From positions 1,049,001 through 1,113,000 of the forward strand of contig NZ_CP036132.1 in assembly GCF_018742245.1 (NCBI RefSeq): DNA of 64,000 nucleotides. The letters run 5' to 3'. Under the pieces are notes generated by a model. That model was not told the origin of the DNA, searched no databases, and saw only the letters and a program-made list of their open reading frames with translations. Positions 36,283 to 45,764 of this stretch are shown piece after piece (the stretch's first letter is position 1; each line of letters begins with the position of its first letter). The stretch is from Bacillus mycoides (GTDB taxonomy: Bacteria; Bacillota; Bacilli; Bacillales; Bacillaceae_G). A program made the position numbers and the translations under genes.

Positions 36283-36485
36283 GTCAATCCCTCCATTTCC
36301 ATTTCTTACTATCATTGTATTAGTACAAAAAACAAAAGTCAACAACTGTTTTATAACAAAAATGAAAATTAATGAAAAAGTTTAGGAAATGGATTATAGT
36401 TAACAATGTAGGATGTAAGTAAAAAACTTTCTCAAGTACGGAGAAAAACGGCATTCCTACACGGTTTTAGAAAGGATGGATACAT

Positions 36486-37220
36486 ATGAAGATGACTGTT
36501 GTCGGCTTTTGGGGCGGCTTTCCAGAAGTGGGAGAAGCAACGTCGGGGTATTTGTTTGAACACGATGGTTTTCGTTTACTTGTAGACTGTGGTAGTGGTG
36601 TACTAGCACAGCTTCAAAAATATATAACACCATCTGATATAGATGCAGTTGTATTGTCACACTATCATCACGATCATGTTGCAGATATTGGGGTATTGCA
36701 ATATGCAAGATTAATTACGAGTGTGACAAAAGGACAACTACCGGAGTTACCAATATACGGTCATTCGTTTGATGAGAATGGATTCCATTCTTTAACGCAT
36801 GAACCGCATACGAAAGGAATCGCGTACAATCCAGAAGAAACACTTCAAATTGGACCGTTCTCCATTTCATTCTTAAAAACTGTTCATCCTGTTACATGCT
36901 TTGCGATGCGTATTACAGCTGGCGATGATGTTGTTGTATACAGCGCTGATTCAAGTTATATTCCTGAATTTATTCCGTTCACAAAAGATGCTGATCTTTT
37001 CATTTGTGAATGTAATATGTATGCACATCAAGAGGCTGCCAAAGCAGGGCATATGAATAGTACAGAAGTAGCAAGTATTGCGAAAACTGCGAATGTAAAA
37101 GAACTTTTATTAACGCATTTGCCGCATACAGGCAATACATCTGATTTAGTAACAGAAGCAAAACAAATTTTCAGTGACCATATTACGCTTGCGCATAGTG
37201 GTTACGTTTGGAATTCATGA
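36486..37220 (+). CDS. yhfI: MBL-fold metallohydrolase YhfI
   Basis: 244 residues. The metallo-beta-lactamase metal motif is LSHYHHDHVADIG near residues 57-69; further ligands are in KTVHPVTCF, YSADSSYI and LTHLPH. Related to RNase Z and phosphodiesterase-like MBL enzymes; substrate not established. The next gene, lplJ, starts 9 bases after the stop, as in B. subtilis. Confidence 0.88.
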   Translation: MKMTVVGFWGGFPEVGEATSGYLFEHDGFRLLVDCGSGVLAQLQKYITPSDIDAVVLSHYHHDHVADIGVLQYARLITSVTKGQLPELPIYGHSFDENGFHSLTHEPHTKGIAYNPEETLQIGPFSISFLKTVHPVTCFAMRITAGDDVVVYSADSSYIPEFIPFTKDADLFICECNMYAHQEAAKAGHMNSTEVASIAKTANVKELLLTHLPHTGNTSDLVTEAKQIFSDHITLAHSGYVWNS

Positions 37221-37229
37221 GGTGATACG

Positions 37230-38219
37230 ATGTTATTTATTGATAATAAAGGGATTACAGATCCTACGATAAACTTAGCGATTGAAGAATATTGTGTTAA
37301 AAATTTAGATATTAACGAAACATATTTACTGTTCTACATTAATGAGCCTTCGATTATCATTGGTAAAAACCAAAACACAGTGGAAGAAATTAATGCAGAT
37401 TACGTAAAAGAAAAAGGCATTCACGTCGTTCGTCGTTTATCAGGCGGGGGCGCAGTATATCATGATTTAGGAAACTTAAACTTCAGCTTTATTACGAAAG
37501 ATGATGGAGATAGTTTCAGCAACTTTAAAAAATTCACAGAACCTGTAACGAAAGCGCTTGGTAAACTAGGTGTAAATGCAGAGCTAAGCGGTCGTAACGA
37601 CATTTTAGCTGAAGGTAGAAAAATTTCAGGTAACGCGCAGTTCTCAACGAAAGGTCGTATGTTTAGTCACGGTACGTTACTATTTGACTCTGAAATCGAT
37701 CACGTTGTATCAGCACTAAAAGTGAAAATGGATAAGATTCAATCAAAAGGAATTAAATCAATCCGTAGCCGCGTTGCGAATATTACAGAGTTCTTAAACG
37801 AAAAAATGACGACAGAAGAGTTTAGACAACTTCTTCTAGAAACAATTTTTGAAGGTGAAGCAGATATTCCAATGTACGAATTAACAGAAGCTGATTGGAA
37901 AGAAATCTATAAACTTTCTGAAGAACGTTACCGTAATTGGGACTGGAACTACGGAAAATCTCCGAAGTTCAACTTACAGCATTCACACCGCTTCCCAGTT
38001 GGACAAGTTGATGTTCGTCTTGAAGTGAAAAAAGGAACAGTAACAGAATGTAAAATTTACGGTGATTTCTTCGGATCACTAGATGTTCATGACATTGAAG
38101 AACGTCTAACAGGCGTACAATTTGATAAAGATACATTCACTGTAGCTCTAGAAGGCGTAGATATCGCGCGCTATTTCGGTAATATTACAACAGAAGATTT
38201 CTTACATTTATTCTTCTAA
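37230..38219 (+). CDS. lplJ: Lipoate-protein ligase LplJ
   Basis: 329 residues, near the size of B. subtilis LplJ. Activates free lipoate with ATP and attaches it to lipoyl domains of 2-oxoacid dehydrogenases and GcvH. The RRLSGGGAVYHDLGNLNFS motif (lipoate-binding loop) and the catalytic Lys in GRKISGNAQ are present, followed by the C-terminal accessory domain (NYGKSPKFNLQHSHRFPVGQ). GAGGTGAT precedes the ATG. Confidence 0.95.
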   Translation: MLFIDNKGITDPTINLAIEEYCVKNLDINETYLLFYINEPSIIIGKNQNTVEEINADYVKEKGIHVVRRLSGGGAVYHDLGNLNFSFITKDDGDSFSNFKKFTEPVTKALGKLGVNAELSGRNDILAEGRKISGNAQFSTKGRMFSHGTLLFDSEIDHVVSALKVKMDKIQSKGIKSIRSRVANITEFLNEKMTTEEFRQLLLETIFEGEADIPMYELTEADWKEIYKLSEERYRNWDWNYGKSPKFNLQHSHRFPVGQVDVRLEVKKGTVTECKIYGDFFGSLDVHDIEERLTGVQFDKDTFTVALEGVDIARYFGNITTEDFLHLFF

Positions 38220-38225
38220 ACAGAG

Positions 38226-38254
38226 GAGGCTGTCAAATGGCAGCCTCTTTCTTT
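38226..38254 (+). terminator. yhfI-lplJ terminator
   Basis: GAGGCTG pairs with CAGCCTC around TCAAATGG, followed by TTTCTTTTT. Confidence 0.85.
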
Positions 38255-38283
38255 TTGCGTAGATTGTCAGGTTTTGTCGGTAA

Positions 38284-38367
38284 ATCGATATATTTCAAGA
38301 ATCGCTGATATAAATTGGTTTACGGTCGATATATTCGAAAAATCGCCGATATAATTTCACTTACCGC
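38284..38367. repeat. 40-bp repeat unit, locus 2
   Basis: Two units, beginning ATCGATATATTTCAAGAATC (38284) and GGTCGATATATTCGAAAAAT (38324), both carrying ATCGCyGATATAA. Same family as the repeats at 12378-12480. Confidence 0.75.
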
Positions 38368-38435
38368 AAAACGTATATTTACAGGTCATCTGCTCCTTAT
38401 AAAGGAATATATATACTAAAAGGAGGATGATCGAA

Positions 38436-38861
38436 ATGAAAAGGATAATACACTTTATATTATTGATCAGCTTCGTTATTGGAATGACAGCTTGTAACGA
38501 TGAAACTTCTTCAAACCGTACGACTTTGTCTATTGGAAAGCCAGCGGAGGATAATGTTATATATTATACGCATACAGATAACAAACAAAAAATAAATGAT
38601 ATACAAACTATGTTTCAAAATAAGAAATGGAAAAGAAATGAAACGTTTAGTAGCGTTAATAAAACACCAGATGTTGTCTTGTCGATAGATGAAGACAATA
38701 AAGGATTACCGACACTATATGTTACAGTCTACTTGCATGAAAATGGAGCGGACGCTCTCAATTTGTATGGGGAGTATACGGCTTTAAATAAAGAGGAAGT
38801 TGAAAAACTTAGCGGAAAGATGAGTGCATATTATCCTAAAATGATTTTAGCTACAGTTTAA
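38436..38861 (+). CDS. Small lipoprotein, unknown
   Basis: 141 residues. Lipoprotein signal peptide MKRIIHFILLISFVIGMTAC with the modified Cys after MTA, so it is anchored on the outside of the membrane. The mature part has no motif I recognise. AAAGGAGG precedes the ATG at 38436. It lies in the position of the small yhfK-like gap between lplJ and lcfB but is not homologous to it. Confidence 0.7.
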   Translation: MKRIIHFILLISFVIGMTACNDETSSNRTTLSIGKPAEDNVIYYTHTDNKQKINDIQTMFQNKKWKRNETFSSVNKTPDVVLSIDEDNKGLPTLYVTVYLHENGADALNLYGEYTALNKEEVEKLSGKMSAYYPKMILATV

Positions 38862-38961
38862 CTATATGTTTGTACCTGTTTCTTTCACATATAATTCTTG
38901 CATCTTACTAAAGTGTTCCGGAAGAAAGTGGTTGATGTATATTCGATTAATAGAATATCAC

Positions 38962-39019
38962 TTGCTACTTTAATTTTCTTTTAATATAATTAATTTAGAA
39001 TTTTTAAATATTCTAAATT
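38962..39019 (+). promoter_or_regulatory. lcfB promoter with overlapping palindrome
   Basis: TTGCTA (38962) and TATAAT (38985) are 17 bases apart. A palindrome with perfect 10-base arms, AATTTAGAAT (38992-39001) and ATTCTAAATT (39010-39019), covers the expected start site, 19 bases before the GTG. Confidence 0.65.
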
Positions 39020-39038
39020 TTATAAAGGTGGGGTTTGT

Positions 39039-40571
39039 GTGAATCTCGTTCAATCTTTGGCTGAAACGGCAAAAAAGAAGGGGGATAAACCGGCGTACAT
39101 ATTTATGGATCAGTCGGTCTCGTATGACCAATTAAACAAAGTAGTCACTAGGTTTTCTAGCAATTTAGCAAAAATGGGCATTGGAAAAGGGGACAATGTC
39201 GCATTAGCTGTAGGCAATTCACCACATTTTTTAGTAGGTTTATACGGAACAATGAAAGCCGGAGCAACTGTCATTCCGATTAATCCAATTTATACAGCAG
39301 ACGAAATACATTACATATTACAAAATGGAGATGTAAAAACAATCATCGTACTCGACGTCCTTCTACCTGTTATACAATCTCTTACAACAAGACTTCCTTC
39401 ACTTGAAAATATCATCATATGCGAAACCTCATCAGATTTTAACCATATAGAAACCGAAAAAATGAAAACGTTTACTAGTTTTATAGGAACTGGAGATGTA
39501 ACTTACGAAGGTCCTGAATTAGATGAAGAAGATGTAGCTGTTATTTTATACACTTCAGGTACAACTGGAAAGCCAAAAGGCGCTATGTTAACACATAAAA
39601 ATTTATATAGTAACGCTAGCGATGTGGCGTCATATTTACAATATACTGCGGATGATCGCGTCGTTGCGGCACTGCCGATGTTCCATGTGTTCTGTTTAAC
39701 AGTTGCGGTAAATGCGCCGATTGTGAACGGGGCAACAATTTTAATGTTACCGAAGTTTAGTCCGAAAGAAGTATTTCGCATTTGTCGTACGTATGAACCA
39801 ACGATTTTTGCGGGTGTACCGACAATGTATAATTACTTATATTTATTTGAAGAAGCAAGCGCAGAAGATGTGAAGACACTTCGCCTTTGTATTTCAGGTG
39901 GTGCATCGATGCCTGTTGCGCTTCTGAAAAACTTTGAAAAACGTTTTGACGTTATCGTTTCAGAAGGATACGGTTTATCAGAAGCATCACCAGTTACTTG
40001 TTTTAATCCGTTAGACCGTCCTCGTAAACCAGGGTCAATCGGTACAAATATTTGGCACGTAGAAAATAAAATTGTGAACGAACTTGGGGAAGAAGTACCT
40101 GTTGGTGCAGTTGGGGAATTAATTGTTCGCGGACCTAACGTTATGAAGGGTTACTATAATGCGCCAGAAGATACTGCGGCGACAATTAAAGATGGTTGGC
40201 TATATACAGGAGACTTAGCGAAAATGGATGAAGAAGGTTACTTCTATATCGTCGATCGCAAAAAAGATATTGTTTTAGTTGGTGGTTATAACGTATATCC
40301 TCGTGAAGTAGAGGAAGTATTATATACTCATGATTCGGTAGCTGAAGTTGTCGTAATCGGTGTTCCTGATGAAAACTTAGGAGAAGCAGTGCGAGCTTAC
40401 GTCGTTCTGAAACAAACTAGCGTAACAGAAGAAGAGCTTACGCATTACTGCACGTTACATTTAGCGAAATATAAAGTGCCAATGAGTATTGAGTTTTTAA
40501 CAGAATTGCCGAAGAATACAACTGGTAAATTGTTAAGAAGAGCTTTGAGAGAGAAGGCATTGCAAGTATAA
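39039..40571 (+). CDS. lcfB: Long-chain fatty-acid-CoA ligase LcfB
   Basis: 510 residues of the AMP-binding (ANL) superfamily. YTSGTTGKPKGAML is the phosphate loop near residue 170; SEGYGLSEASPV, GWLYTGDLAKMDEEGY, and the catalytic Lys in NTTGKLLRRALR follow. It activates fatty acids with ATP and CoA. Gene order after yhfI-lplJ matches B. subtilis lcfB (yhfL). Starts at GTG 39039 with AAAGGTGGGG. Length and motifs are intact. Confidence 0.93.
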   Translation: MNLVQSLAETAKKKGDKPAYIFMDQSVSYDQLNKVVTRFSSNLAKMGIGKGDNVALAVGNSPHFLVGLYGTMKAGATVIPINPIYTADEIHYILQNGDVKTIIVLDVLLPVIQSLTTRLPSLENIIICETSSDFNHIETEKMKTFTSFIGTGDVTYEGPELDEEDVAVILYTSGTTGKPKGAMLTHKNLYSNASDVASYLQYTADDRVVAALPMFHVFCLTVAVNAPIVNGATILMLPKFSPKEVFRICRTYEPTIFAGVPTMYNYLYLFEEASAEDVKTLRLCISGGASMPVALLKNFEKRFDVIVSEGYGLSEASPVTCFNPLDRPRKPGSIGTNIWHVENKIVNELGEEVPVGAVGELIVRGPNVMKGYYNAPEDTAATIKDGWLYTGDLAKMDEEGYFYIVDRKKDIVLVGGYNVYPREVEEVLYTHDSVAEVVVIGVPDENLGEAVRAYVVLKQTSVTEEELTHYCTLHLAKYKVPMSIEFLTELPKNTTGKLLRRALREKALQV

Positions 40572-40576
40572 AAATA

Positions 40577-40623
40577 AAGATATCCATCTCTATGACTACA
40601 TGTTTAGAGATGGATATCTTTTT
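40577..40623 (+). terminator. lcfB terminator
   Basis: AAAGATATCCATCTCTA and TAGAGATGGATATCTTT form a perfect 17-base stem around an 11-base loop with further T. Confidence 0.92.
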
Positions 40624-40635
40624 GTCCTGCAAAAG

Positions 40636-40686
40636 CTCGATTGGTGTGGATGGACAAAATCCCTACTGATTAAAGTTTCACTTTAT
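40636..40686 (+). repeat. Truncated bcr1-like fragment
   Basis: CTCGATTGGT and the tail CTGATTAAAGTTTCACTTTA match the right third of the bcr1 copy at 31825-31976, including the terminal TTTAT, but the strong hairpin is reduced. Confidence 0.65.
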
Positions 40687-40756
40687 TTTTTAGAATTGGT
40701 TAAGCTATAAGCCCATATATTTAAACCGTAATATGAATAATAAGGAGGAGATATAC

Positions 40757-41008
40757 GTGGAGCAGAAGGAATTACGCTTACGGAAAGTGCAATATCTTAT
40801 TTGTGACATTATGGATGAAATGAATATGGAGAGTGAAAAGAAGAACTTAGAAACATTGCAAAAGGTAATTGATCACCTTTCAGGGGCGATTGGGGATTTA
40901 GTAGATCCATCGAGTACGTATTCGTTGGACTATTTAGAGAGAAAAGTGCATACGGCTCATTATTTATTGTTTAAAAATGACCGGAAAGCGTATTTATGTA
41001 GAAAATAA
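40757..41008 (+). CDS. Small helical protein, unknown
   Basis: 83 residues, charged and probably all-helical (ELRLRKVQYLICDIMDEMNM, then KVIDHLSGAIGDLVDP). GTG at 40757 follows AAGGAGGAG at a spacing of 6. I recognise no family; it lies alone between lcfB and the sulfate transporter. Confidence 0.6.
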   Translation: MEQKELRLRKVQYLICDIMDEMNMESEKKNLETLQKVIDHLSGAIGDLVDPSSTYSLDYLERKVHTAHYLLFKNDRKAYLCRK

Positions 41009-41207
41009 AAAAGATTGGCTTTTATTTTTCTGTTCAATTGATAATTATTATCAATATGATAGTTATGATGGATAAATGAATATAAAAGGAAATGTCATAT
41101 TGATAATGATTAAAAAAGATTTATTCATATATTCGTTGTTGATGGTGAAAGGGAATAGTTAGGGATATTTGTATAAGCCCCCGAAGCGATAAAGTGAAAA
41201 TTCCAAG

Positions 41208-41236
41208 TTGACACATATGAATTACAGAATTAAAAT
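41208..41236 (+). promoter_or_regulatory. Promoter of the sulfate transporter operon
   Basis: TTGACA (41208-41213) and TAAAAT (41231-41236) with a 17-base spacer. It leads into an untranslated leader of about 115 bases that contains a terminator. The stretch 41009-41207 shows nothing else I can name. Confidence 0.75.
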
Positions 41237-41255
41237 GAAAAGAAATCAAACAGAA

Positions 41256-41335
41256 TACAATAGAAGCTCATCAGAGAAACTGAAGGCGCACAACGTTCAC
41301 TTTTGTGAATAGGTTGTGTGCCTTTTTCTATTGTA
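41256..41335 (+). promoter_or_regulatory. Attenuator-like leader of the sulfate operon
   Basis: An intrinsic terminator GGCGCACAAC-GTTCAC / GTGAAT-AG-GTTGTGTGCC at 41285-41322 is followed by T5 before the first gene. Two flanking segments, TACAATAGAA (41256) and TTCTATTGTA (41326), are perfectly complementary and enclose it, with the second overlapping the T tract. This could be a regulatory RNA. The 5' part CTCATCAGAG recalls the start of an S-box, but the conserved S-box core is absent. Confidence 0.5.
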
Positions 41336-41356
41336 CAAACTAAGGGGGCTTTATAT

Positions 41357-42412
41357 ATGAAACAGTGGGGTAAGACAGCGTTTATGAAAAGTACAGGTGT
41401 CTTATTGTCAGCATTTGTTCTTTTGTCAGGGTGTGGCTCGGCAACATCTACTAGTAATTCTGAAGGAGGCGGGGATAAGAAGACAGTTGAACTTTTAAAT
41501 GTTTCATATGACCCGACGCGTGAGTTGTATCAAGATTTCAATAAAGACTTTGCGAAGTATTGGAAAGAGAAGCATGGTCAAACAGTAAATGTAAAGCAAT
41601 CACACGGGGGATCTGGAAGTCAGGCACGCTCCGTTATTGACGGTTTAGAAGCAGACGTTGTAACACTAGCGCTCGCTTATGATATTGACGCGATTAGTAA
41701 GAAGAAACAACTAGCAGAAGATTGGCAGAAGCGACTTGCGGATAATTCTACTCCGTATACATCAACGATTGTATTTCTTGTGAGAAAAGGAAACCCGAAA
41801 GGAATTAAAGATTGGGATGATTTAACGAAAAAAGGTGTGTCTGTCATTACACCAAACCCGAAAACATCTGGGGGAGCACGGTGGAACTATTTAGGGGCGT
41901 GGGGATATGCACTGAAGAAATATAACAATAGTGAAGATAAAGCGAAAGAGTTTGTCGGTCAAATTTATAAAAACGTGGAAGTACTAGATTCAGGAGCACG
42001 CGGGGCAACGACGACTTTCGTTGAAAAAGGAATTGGTGACGTGTTAATTGCTTGGGAAAATGAAGCGTTGTTATCACAAAAAGAACTTGGAAAAGATAAA
42101 TTCGAAATTGTAACGCCTTCGATTAGTATACTTGCGGAACCGCCAGTAGCTGTTGTAGATAAAGTAGTTGATAAAAAAGGAACGAAAAAAGTAGCAGAAG
42201 GATATCTTGAGTATTTGTATTCAGAAAAAGGGCAAGAAATTGCGGCGAAAAACTTTTATCGCCCTCGTAATGAAAAAGTAGCAGAAAAGTACGCATCACA
42301 ATTTCCGAAAGTTCAATTATTTACAGTAGATGAGTTATTTGGCGGCTGGAAAAAAGCGCAAGAAAAGCATTTTAATGATGGCGGCGTATTTGATCAAATG
42401 TATAAAAAATAA
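41357..42412 (+). CDS. Sulfate-binding lipoprotein of ABC transporter
   Basis: 351 residues, prokaryotic sulfate-binding (Sbp) family. Lipoprotein signal [12 protein letters not shown] near residue 20-30. Mature motifs: [40 protein letters not shown] (sulfate-binding loop), [32 protein letters not shown]. It delivers sulfate or thiosulfate to the CysTWA channel. ATG 41357 follows AAGGGGGC. First of four genes in one operon. Confidence 0.93.
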   Translation: MKQWGKTAFMKSTGVLLSAFVLLSGCGSATSTSNSEGGGDKKTVELLNVSYDPTRELYQDFNKDFAKYWKEKHGQTVNVKQSHGGSGSQARSVIDGLEADVVTLALAYDIDAISKKKQLAEDWQKRLADNSTPYTSTIVFLVRKGNPKGIKDWDDLTKKGVSVITPNPKTSGGARWNYLGAWGYALKKYNNSEDKAKEFVGQIYKNVEVLDSGARGATTTFVEKGIGDVLIAWENEALLSQKELGKDKFEIVTPSISILAEPPVAVVDKVVDKKGTKKVAEGYLEYLYSEKGQEIAAKNFYRPRNEKVAEKYASQFPKVQLFTVDELFGGWKKAQEKHFNDGGVFDQMYKK

Positions 42413-42433
42413 GGGGGGATGAGGTGACGTTAT

Positions 42434-43261
42434 ATGAGGAAGAAGCGTGTTTTACCAGGGTTTGGATTATCTCTTGGATTTACAATGCTGTATATGAGTT
42501 TATTCGTACTTATACCACTTTCTATCGTATTTATTCAAACTTCGCAGCTAGGCTGGAAGAAGTTCGCACAAGTTATAACGAGTGAGCGCGTTTTGCATTC
42601 GTATCAAGTGAGTTTCACAACTTCACTTGTAGCGGCAATCGTAAATGCCATTTTCGGTTTATTAATTGCTTGGGTACTCGTTCGCTACACATTTCCAGGG
42701 AAGCGGTTATTAGACGGACTAATCGATTTACCATTCGCTCTTCCGACTGCAGTAGCTGGTATTACACTTACGACGCTTTATGCGGAAAATGGCTGGGTTG
42801 GAAAAATATTTAGTGTGTTTCATATAAAAGTAGCTTTTACCCAGCTCGGCATTATTGTGGCGCTTACGTTTATTGGCTTACCCTTTGTCGTCCGAATGGT
42901 GCAACCAGTACTACAAAGTATTGATAAAGAAGTAGAAGAAGCAGCTTCTAGTTTAGGAGCGTCGCGCTTCCAAATATTTGTGAAAATCATTTTGCCCGAA
43001 ATATTTCCGGCTCTACTTGCTGGTTTTTCACTCGCCTTTGCGCGGGCGTTAGGGGAATATGGATCTGTCGTGTTCATTGCTGGTAATATGCCAATGAAAA
43101 CAGAAATCGCACCGCTCATGATTATGACGAAACTAGAACAATATGATTATGCAGGCGCAACAGCGGTGGCGGCTGTGATGCTTATTATTTCTCTCCTTTT
43201 CCTACTACTTATTAATATGATTCAAACTTGGAGTAGAAGGCACGAACTGAAAAGCGAATAG
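42434..43261 (+). CDS. cysT: Sulfate ABC transporter permease CysT
   Basis: 275 residues, six membrane helices, with the EEAASSLGASRFQIFVKIILPEIFPAL loop (coupling helix; key residues EAA---G) that contacts the ATPase. The DLPFALPTAVAGITLTTLY segment is characteristic of CysT/CysU. GAGGTGA precedes the ATG. Confidence 0.92.
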   Translation: MRKKRVLPGFGLSLGFTMLYMSLFVLIPLSIVFIQTSQLGWKKFAQVITSERVLHSYQVSFTTSLVAAIVNAIFGLLIAWVLVRYTFPGKRLLDGLIDLPFALPTAVAGITLTTLYAENGWVGKIFSVFHIKVAFTQLGIIVALTFIGLPFVVRMVQPVLQSIDKEVEEAASSLGASRFQIFVKIILPEIFPALLAGFSLAFARALGEYGSVVFIAGNMPMKTEIAPLMIMTKLEQYDYAGATAVAAVMLIISLLFLLLINMIQTWSRRHELKSE

Positions 43262-43272
43262 GAGGGGAGAAA

Positions 43273-44130
43273 ATGGAACCAACATTATTAGAAAAGAAAA
43301 TAGTAAAAAGCATGTCAGCTAAAAAAGAATCTAAGTTTGTACCAATTCTATTCATTACGATAACAATTTTATTTTTATCTCTCTTTCTATTACTGCCGCT
43401 CGTGACAATTTTTATGAAAGCATTTGAACGAGGAGTTGATGTATATATTGCCGCTGTAACAGATCAAGAAGCATTTTTGGCAATTAGGTTAACACTTCTC
43501 GTTGCATTAATTGTTGTACCGCTTAATACGATATTTGGAATAGCGGCTGCGTGGCTTATTACGAAGTTTCAGTTTAAAGGAAAGCAAGTATTATTATCTC
43601 TTATTGAACTGCCGTTTGCTGTATCACCAGTCATTGCAGGATTAGTATTCGTTTTACTTTTCACACCTCGTGCGAATCTTGGCGGATGGTTATTGGAACA
43701 CGGGATAAAGCTCATCTTCTCTGTCCCTGGTATTATCATTGCGACGATATTTGTTACGTTTCCGTTCGTTGCACGTGAATTAATCCCGGTAATGCAGGCG
43801 CAAGGAAAGAGTGAAGAAGAAGCAGCTCTATCACTTGGCGCAAGCGGATGGAAAATGTTTTGGCGCGTCACATTACCAAATATAAAATGGGGTCTATTAT
43901 ACGGCATGATTTTATGTAATGCTCGCGCCATTGGTGAGTTCGGCGCCGTTTCCGTTGTGTCCGGTCACGTGCGCGGCATGACAAATACAATGCCGCTTCA
44001 TATCGAAATTTTGTACAATGAATATCAATTTTCAGCAGCGTTTGCTGTGGCGACTTTAATGTCACTCATCGCAGTCTTTACGCTCGTTATAAAAAACTGG
44101 ATTGAATGGAGAATGGAAAAACGACAATAA
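43273..44130 (+). CDS. cysW: Sulfate ABC transporter permease CysW
   Basis: 285 residues, six helices, EEAALSLGASGWKMFWRVTLP coupling loop (abbreviated here to its key residues EEAALSLGAS). NARAIGEFGAVSVVSGHVRG is typical of CysW. Starts 12 bases after cysT with GGAGGGG. Confidence 0.92.
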   Translation: MEPTLLEKKIVKSMSAKKESKFVPILFITITILFLSLFLLLPLVTIFMKAFERGVDVYIAAVTDQEAFLAIRLTLLVALIVVPLNTIFGIAAAWLITKFQFKGKQVLLSLIELPFAVSPVIAGLVFVLLFTPRANLGGWLLEHGIKLIFSVPGIIIATIFVTFPFVARELIPVMQAQGKSEEEAALSLGASGWKMFWRVTLPNIKWGLLYGMILCNARAIGEFGAVSVVSGHVRGMTNTMPLHIEILYNEYQFSAAFAVATLMSLIAVFTLVIKNWIEWRMEKRQ

Positions 44131-44142
44131 GGGGTGAGTGCG

Positions 44143-45216
44143 GTGAGTATTCAAATTCAAAATGTATCAAAACAATATGGTACATTTCAAGCGCTGACAG
44201 ACATTCATTTGGATATTCCAAAAGGTGAACTGGTCGCTTTATTAGGCCCATCAGGTTCTGGAAAAACGACGTTATTACGAATTATTGCAGGGCTAGAAGA
44301 AGCGGATGGAGGTTCGATTTCTTTTGATGGGGAAGATTTAACTGATATTCATGTAAAAAACCGGCAAGTCGGTTTCGTCTTCCAGCACTATGCACTTTTT
44401 AAACATATGAATGTATTTGAAAATGTCGCTTTCGGTTTAAAAGTAAGAAAGAAAAATGTAAGACCGTCAGCTGAAGTAATAGAAGAAAAAGTAATAGAAC
44501 TATTGAAACTAGTAAAAATGGATGGTTTTGCAAAACGTTATCCAGCGCAATTATCTGGCGGACAACGACAGCGTATCGCATTAGCCCGGGCACTTGCAGT
44601 CGAGCCGAAAATTTTATTGCTAGACGAACCATTTGGTGCACTTGATGCGAAAGTGCGGAAAGAATTACGAAGATGGCTCCGGAAACTACATGACGAATTT
44701 CAAATTACGAGCGTATTCGTAACGCATGATCAAGAAGAAGCGCTAGACGTTGCGGACCGCATCGTTGTAATGAATGAAGGACGCATTGAACAAATGGGAA
44801 CGCCGGAAGAAGTATATGAAAAACCAGCAAGTCCGTTCGTATATGACTTTTTAGGAAACGTGAATTTATTTCACGGCCGCGTTCATAAAGGTAAGCTAAA
44901 TGTAGGATCAGTGGAGCTAGAAGCACCAGAGCATAAGCACGTTTCAAACGTAGACGGAGTGGGATACGTAAGACCACATCACTTATCAATTGATCGTACG
45001 AAACAAAGTATAGATGCCATCCCGGCGAAAGTAACATACTCACATGCAGTTGGCCCTGTCGTATATGTAGAATTGAAGCGCGACGGAACAGATGAGTATC
45101 TAGAAGCAGAAATTAGTAAAGAACAGTTTAGACAACTAGGCATTCAAACAGGTGAGTTTGTATACGTACATCCGAGAGAAGTGAAAGTGTTTATTCCGGA
45201 GGATTTTGTTATTTAA
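44143..45216 (+). CDS. cysA: Sulfate ABC transporter ATP-binding protein CysA
   Basis: 357 residues. Walker [15 protein letters not shown]-loop FVFQHYALF, signature [15 protein letters not shown], Walker B ILLLDEP, switch His in [11 protein letters not shown]; the C-terminal part (from about 240) is the TOBE-like regulatory region of the CysA/PotA group. GTG at 44143 with AAGGGGTG upstream is chosen over GTG 44134, which overlaps that site. Last gene of the operon. Confidence 0.95.
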   Translation: MSIQIQNVSKQYGTFQALTDIHLDIPKGELVALLGPSGSGKTTLLRIIAGLEEADGGSISFDGEDLTDIHVKNRQVGFVFQHYALFKHMNVFENVAFGLKVRKKNVRPSAEVIEEKVIELLKLVKMDGFAKRYPAQLSGGQRQRIALARALAVEPKILLLDEPFGALDAKVRKELRRWLRKLHDEFQITSVFVTHDQEEALDVADRIVVMNEGRIEQMGTPEEVYEKPASPFVYDFLGNVNLFHGRVHKGKLNVGSVELEAPEHKHVSNVDGVGYVRPHHLSIDRTKQSIDAIPAKVTYSHAVGPVVYVELKRDGTDEYLEAEISKEQFRQLGIQTGEFVYVHPREVKVFIPEDFVI

Positions 45217-45244
45217 GAGAGTTAAAATCAGCAATCTATTAATA

Positions 45245-45287
45245 AGAGGAAGCCTTCTAAAATATATTTTGGGAGGCTTCCTCTTTG
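45245..45287 (+). terminator. Sulfate operon terminator
   Basis: AGAGGAAGCCT pairs with AGGCTTCCTCT; AAAAT/ATTTT also pairs in the loop. TTTG follows. Confidence 0.85.
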
Positions 45288-45764
45288 TTTGTAGTGATAG
45301 TTTTTCGTATGCGAAATGTAGTGGGGAAAAACTATAGATATCATAAGAAGAGGGGGAGCGTGTTCAAACAGTTATTTGGTATGAATAGTAAGGAAGATAT
45401 TCTAATTACCCGCTATAAATAATGGTATTACAGTTAGGGAACCATATTTACCCCAGGAATATGAAGATCAGTGTACTAGATTCATTGAATGTTAGAACAA
45501 AATCGAAAGTGAAAATAAAAGGTTAGTTGAATGATGTTCATATCATGTCGCTAGCGAACAATAATAGATAAAATTATCGTAAATTTTTAAATATATAACA
45601 AAAACAGTTATCTGTAATGACATTTATAAAATTGTTGTTAAATTGTCGGATTTTGTGCACAAAATCTTCAAAACTTTAAAACTATATTTACTTTACTCTT
45701 TCCTTTGTTTAAATTGTGATATGTAACATTATATATGTTAAAAATATTTCAGCGAGGTGAGTTT
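45288..45764. other. Intergenic stretch before wapA with gene debris and a palindrome
   Basis: No intact gene. At 45361-45422 AGAGGGGGAG precedes a GTG that opens FKQLFGMNSKEDILITRYK and stops; a one-base shift then gives NNGITVREPYLPQEYEDQC to a stop near 45500, so this is probably a decayed gene. GATTTTGTGCACAAAATC at 45649-45666 is an 18-base perfect palindrome about 100 bases before the wapA start, a good candidate operator. Confidence 0.5.

Noticed and set aside
36283..36345. Longer YhfH start at 36345
   Set aside because: No ribosome site there, whereas GGAGGG stands at the right distance before 36282 and relatives are about 45 residues long.
41180..41200. Another bcr1 end (GATAAAGTGAAA, reverse of TTTCACTTTATC)
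   Set aside because: Only about 12 bases match and no adjoining bcr1 sequence follows.
41256..41335. SAM riboswitch (S-box) before the sulfate transporter
   Set aside because: Only the first dozen bases recall the S-box; the central GGC...TGAAnCCnGGCAACC-type core is absent and the leader is too short. Kept as an unassigned attenuator instead.
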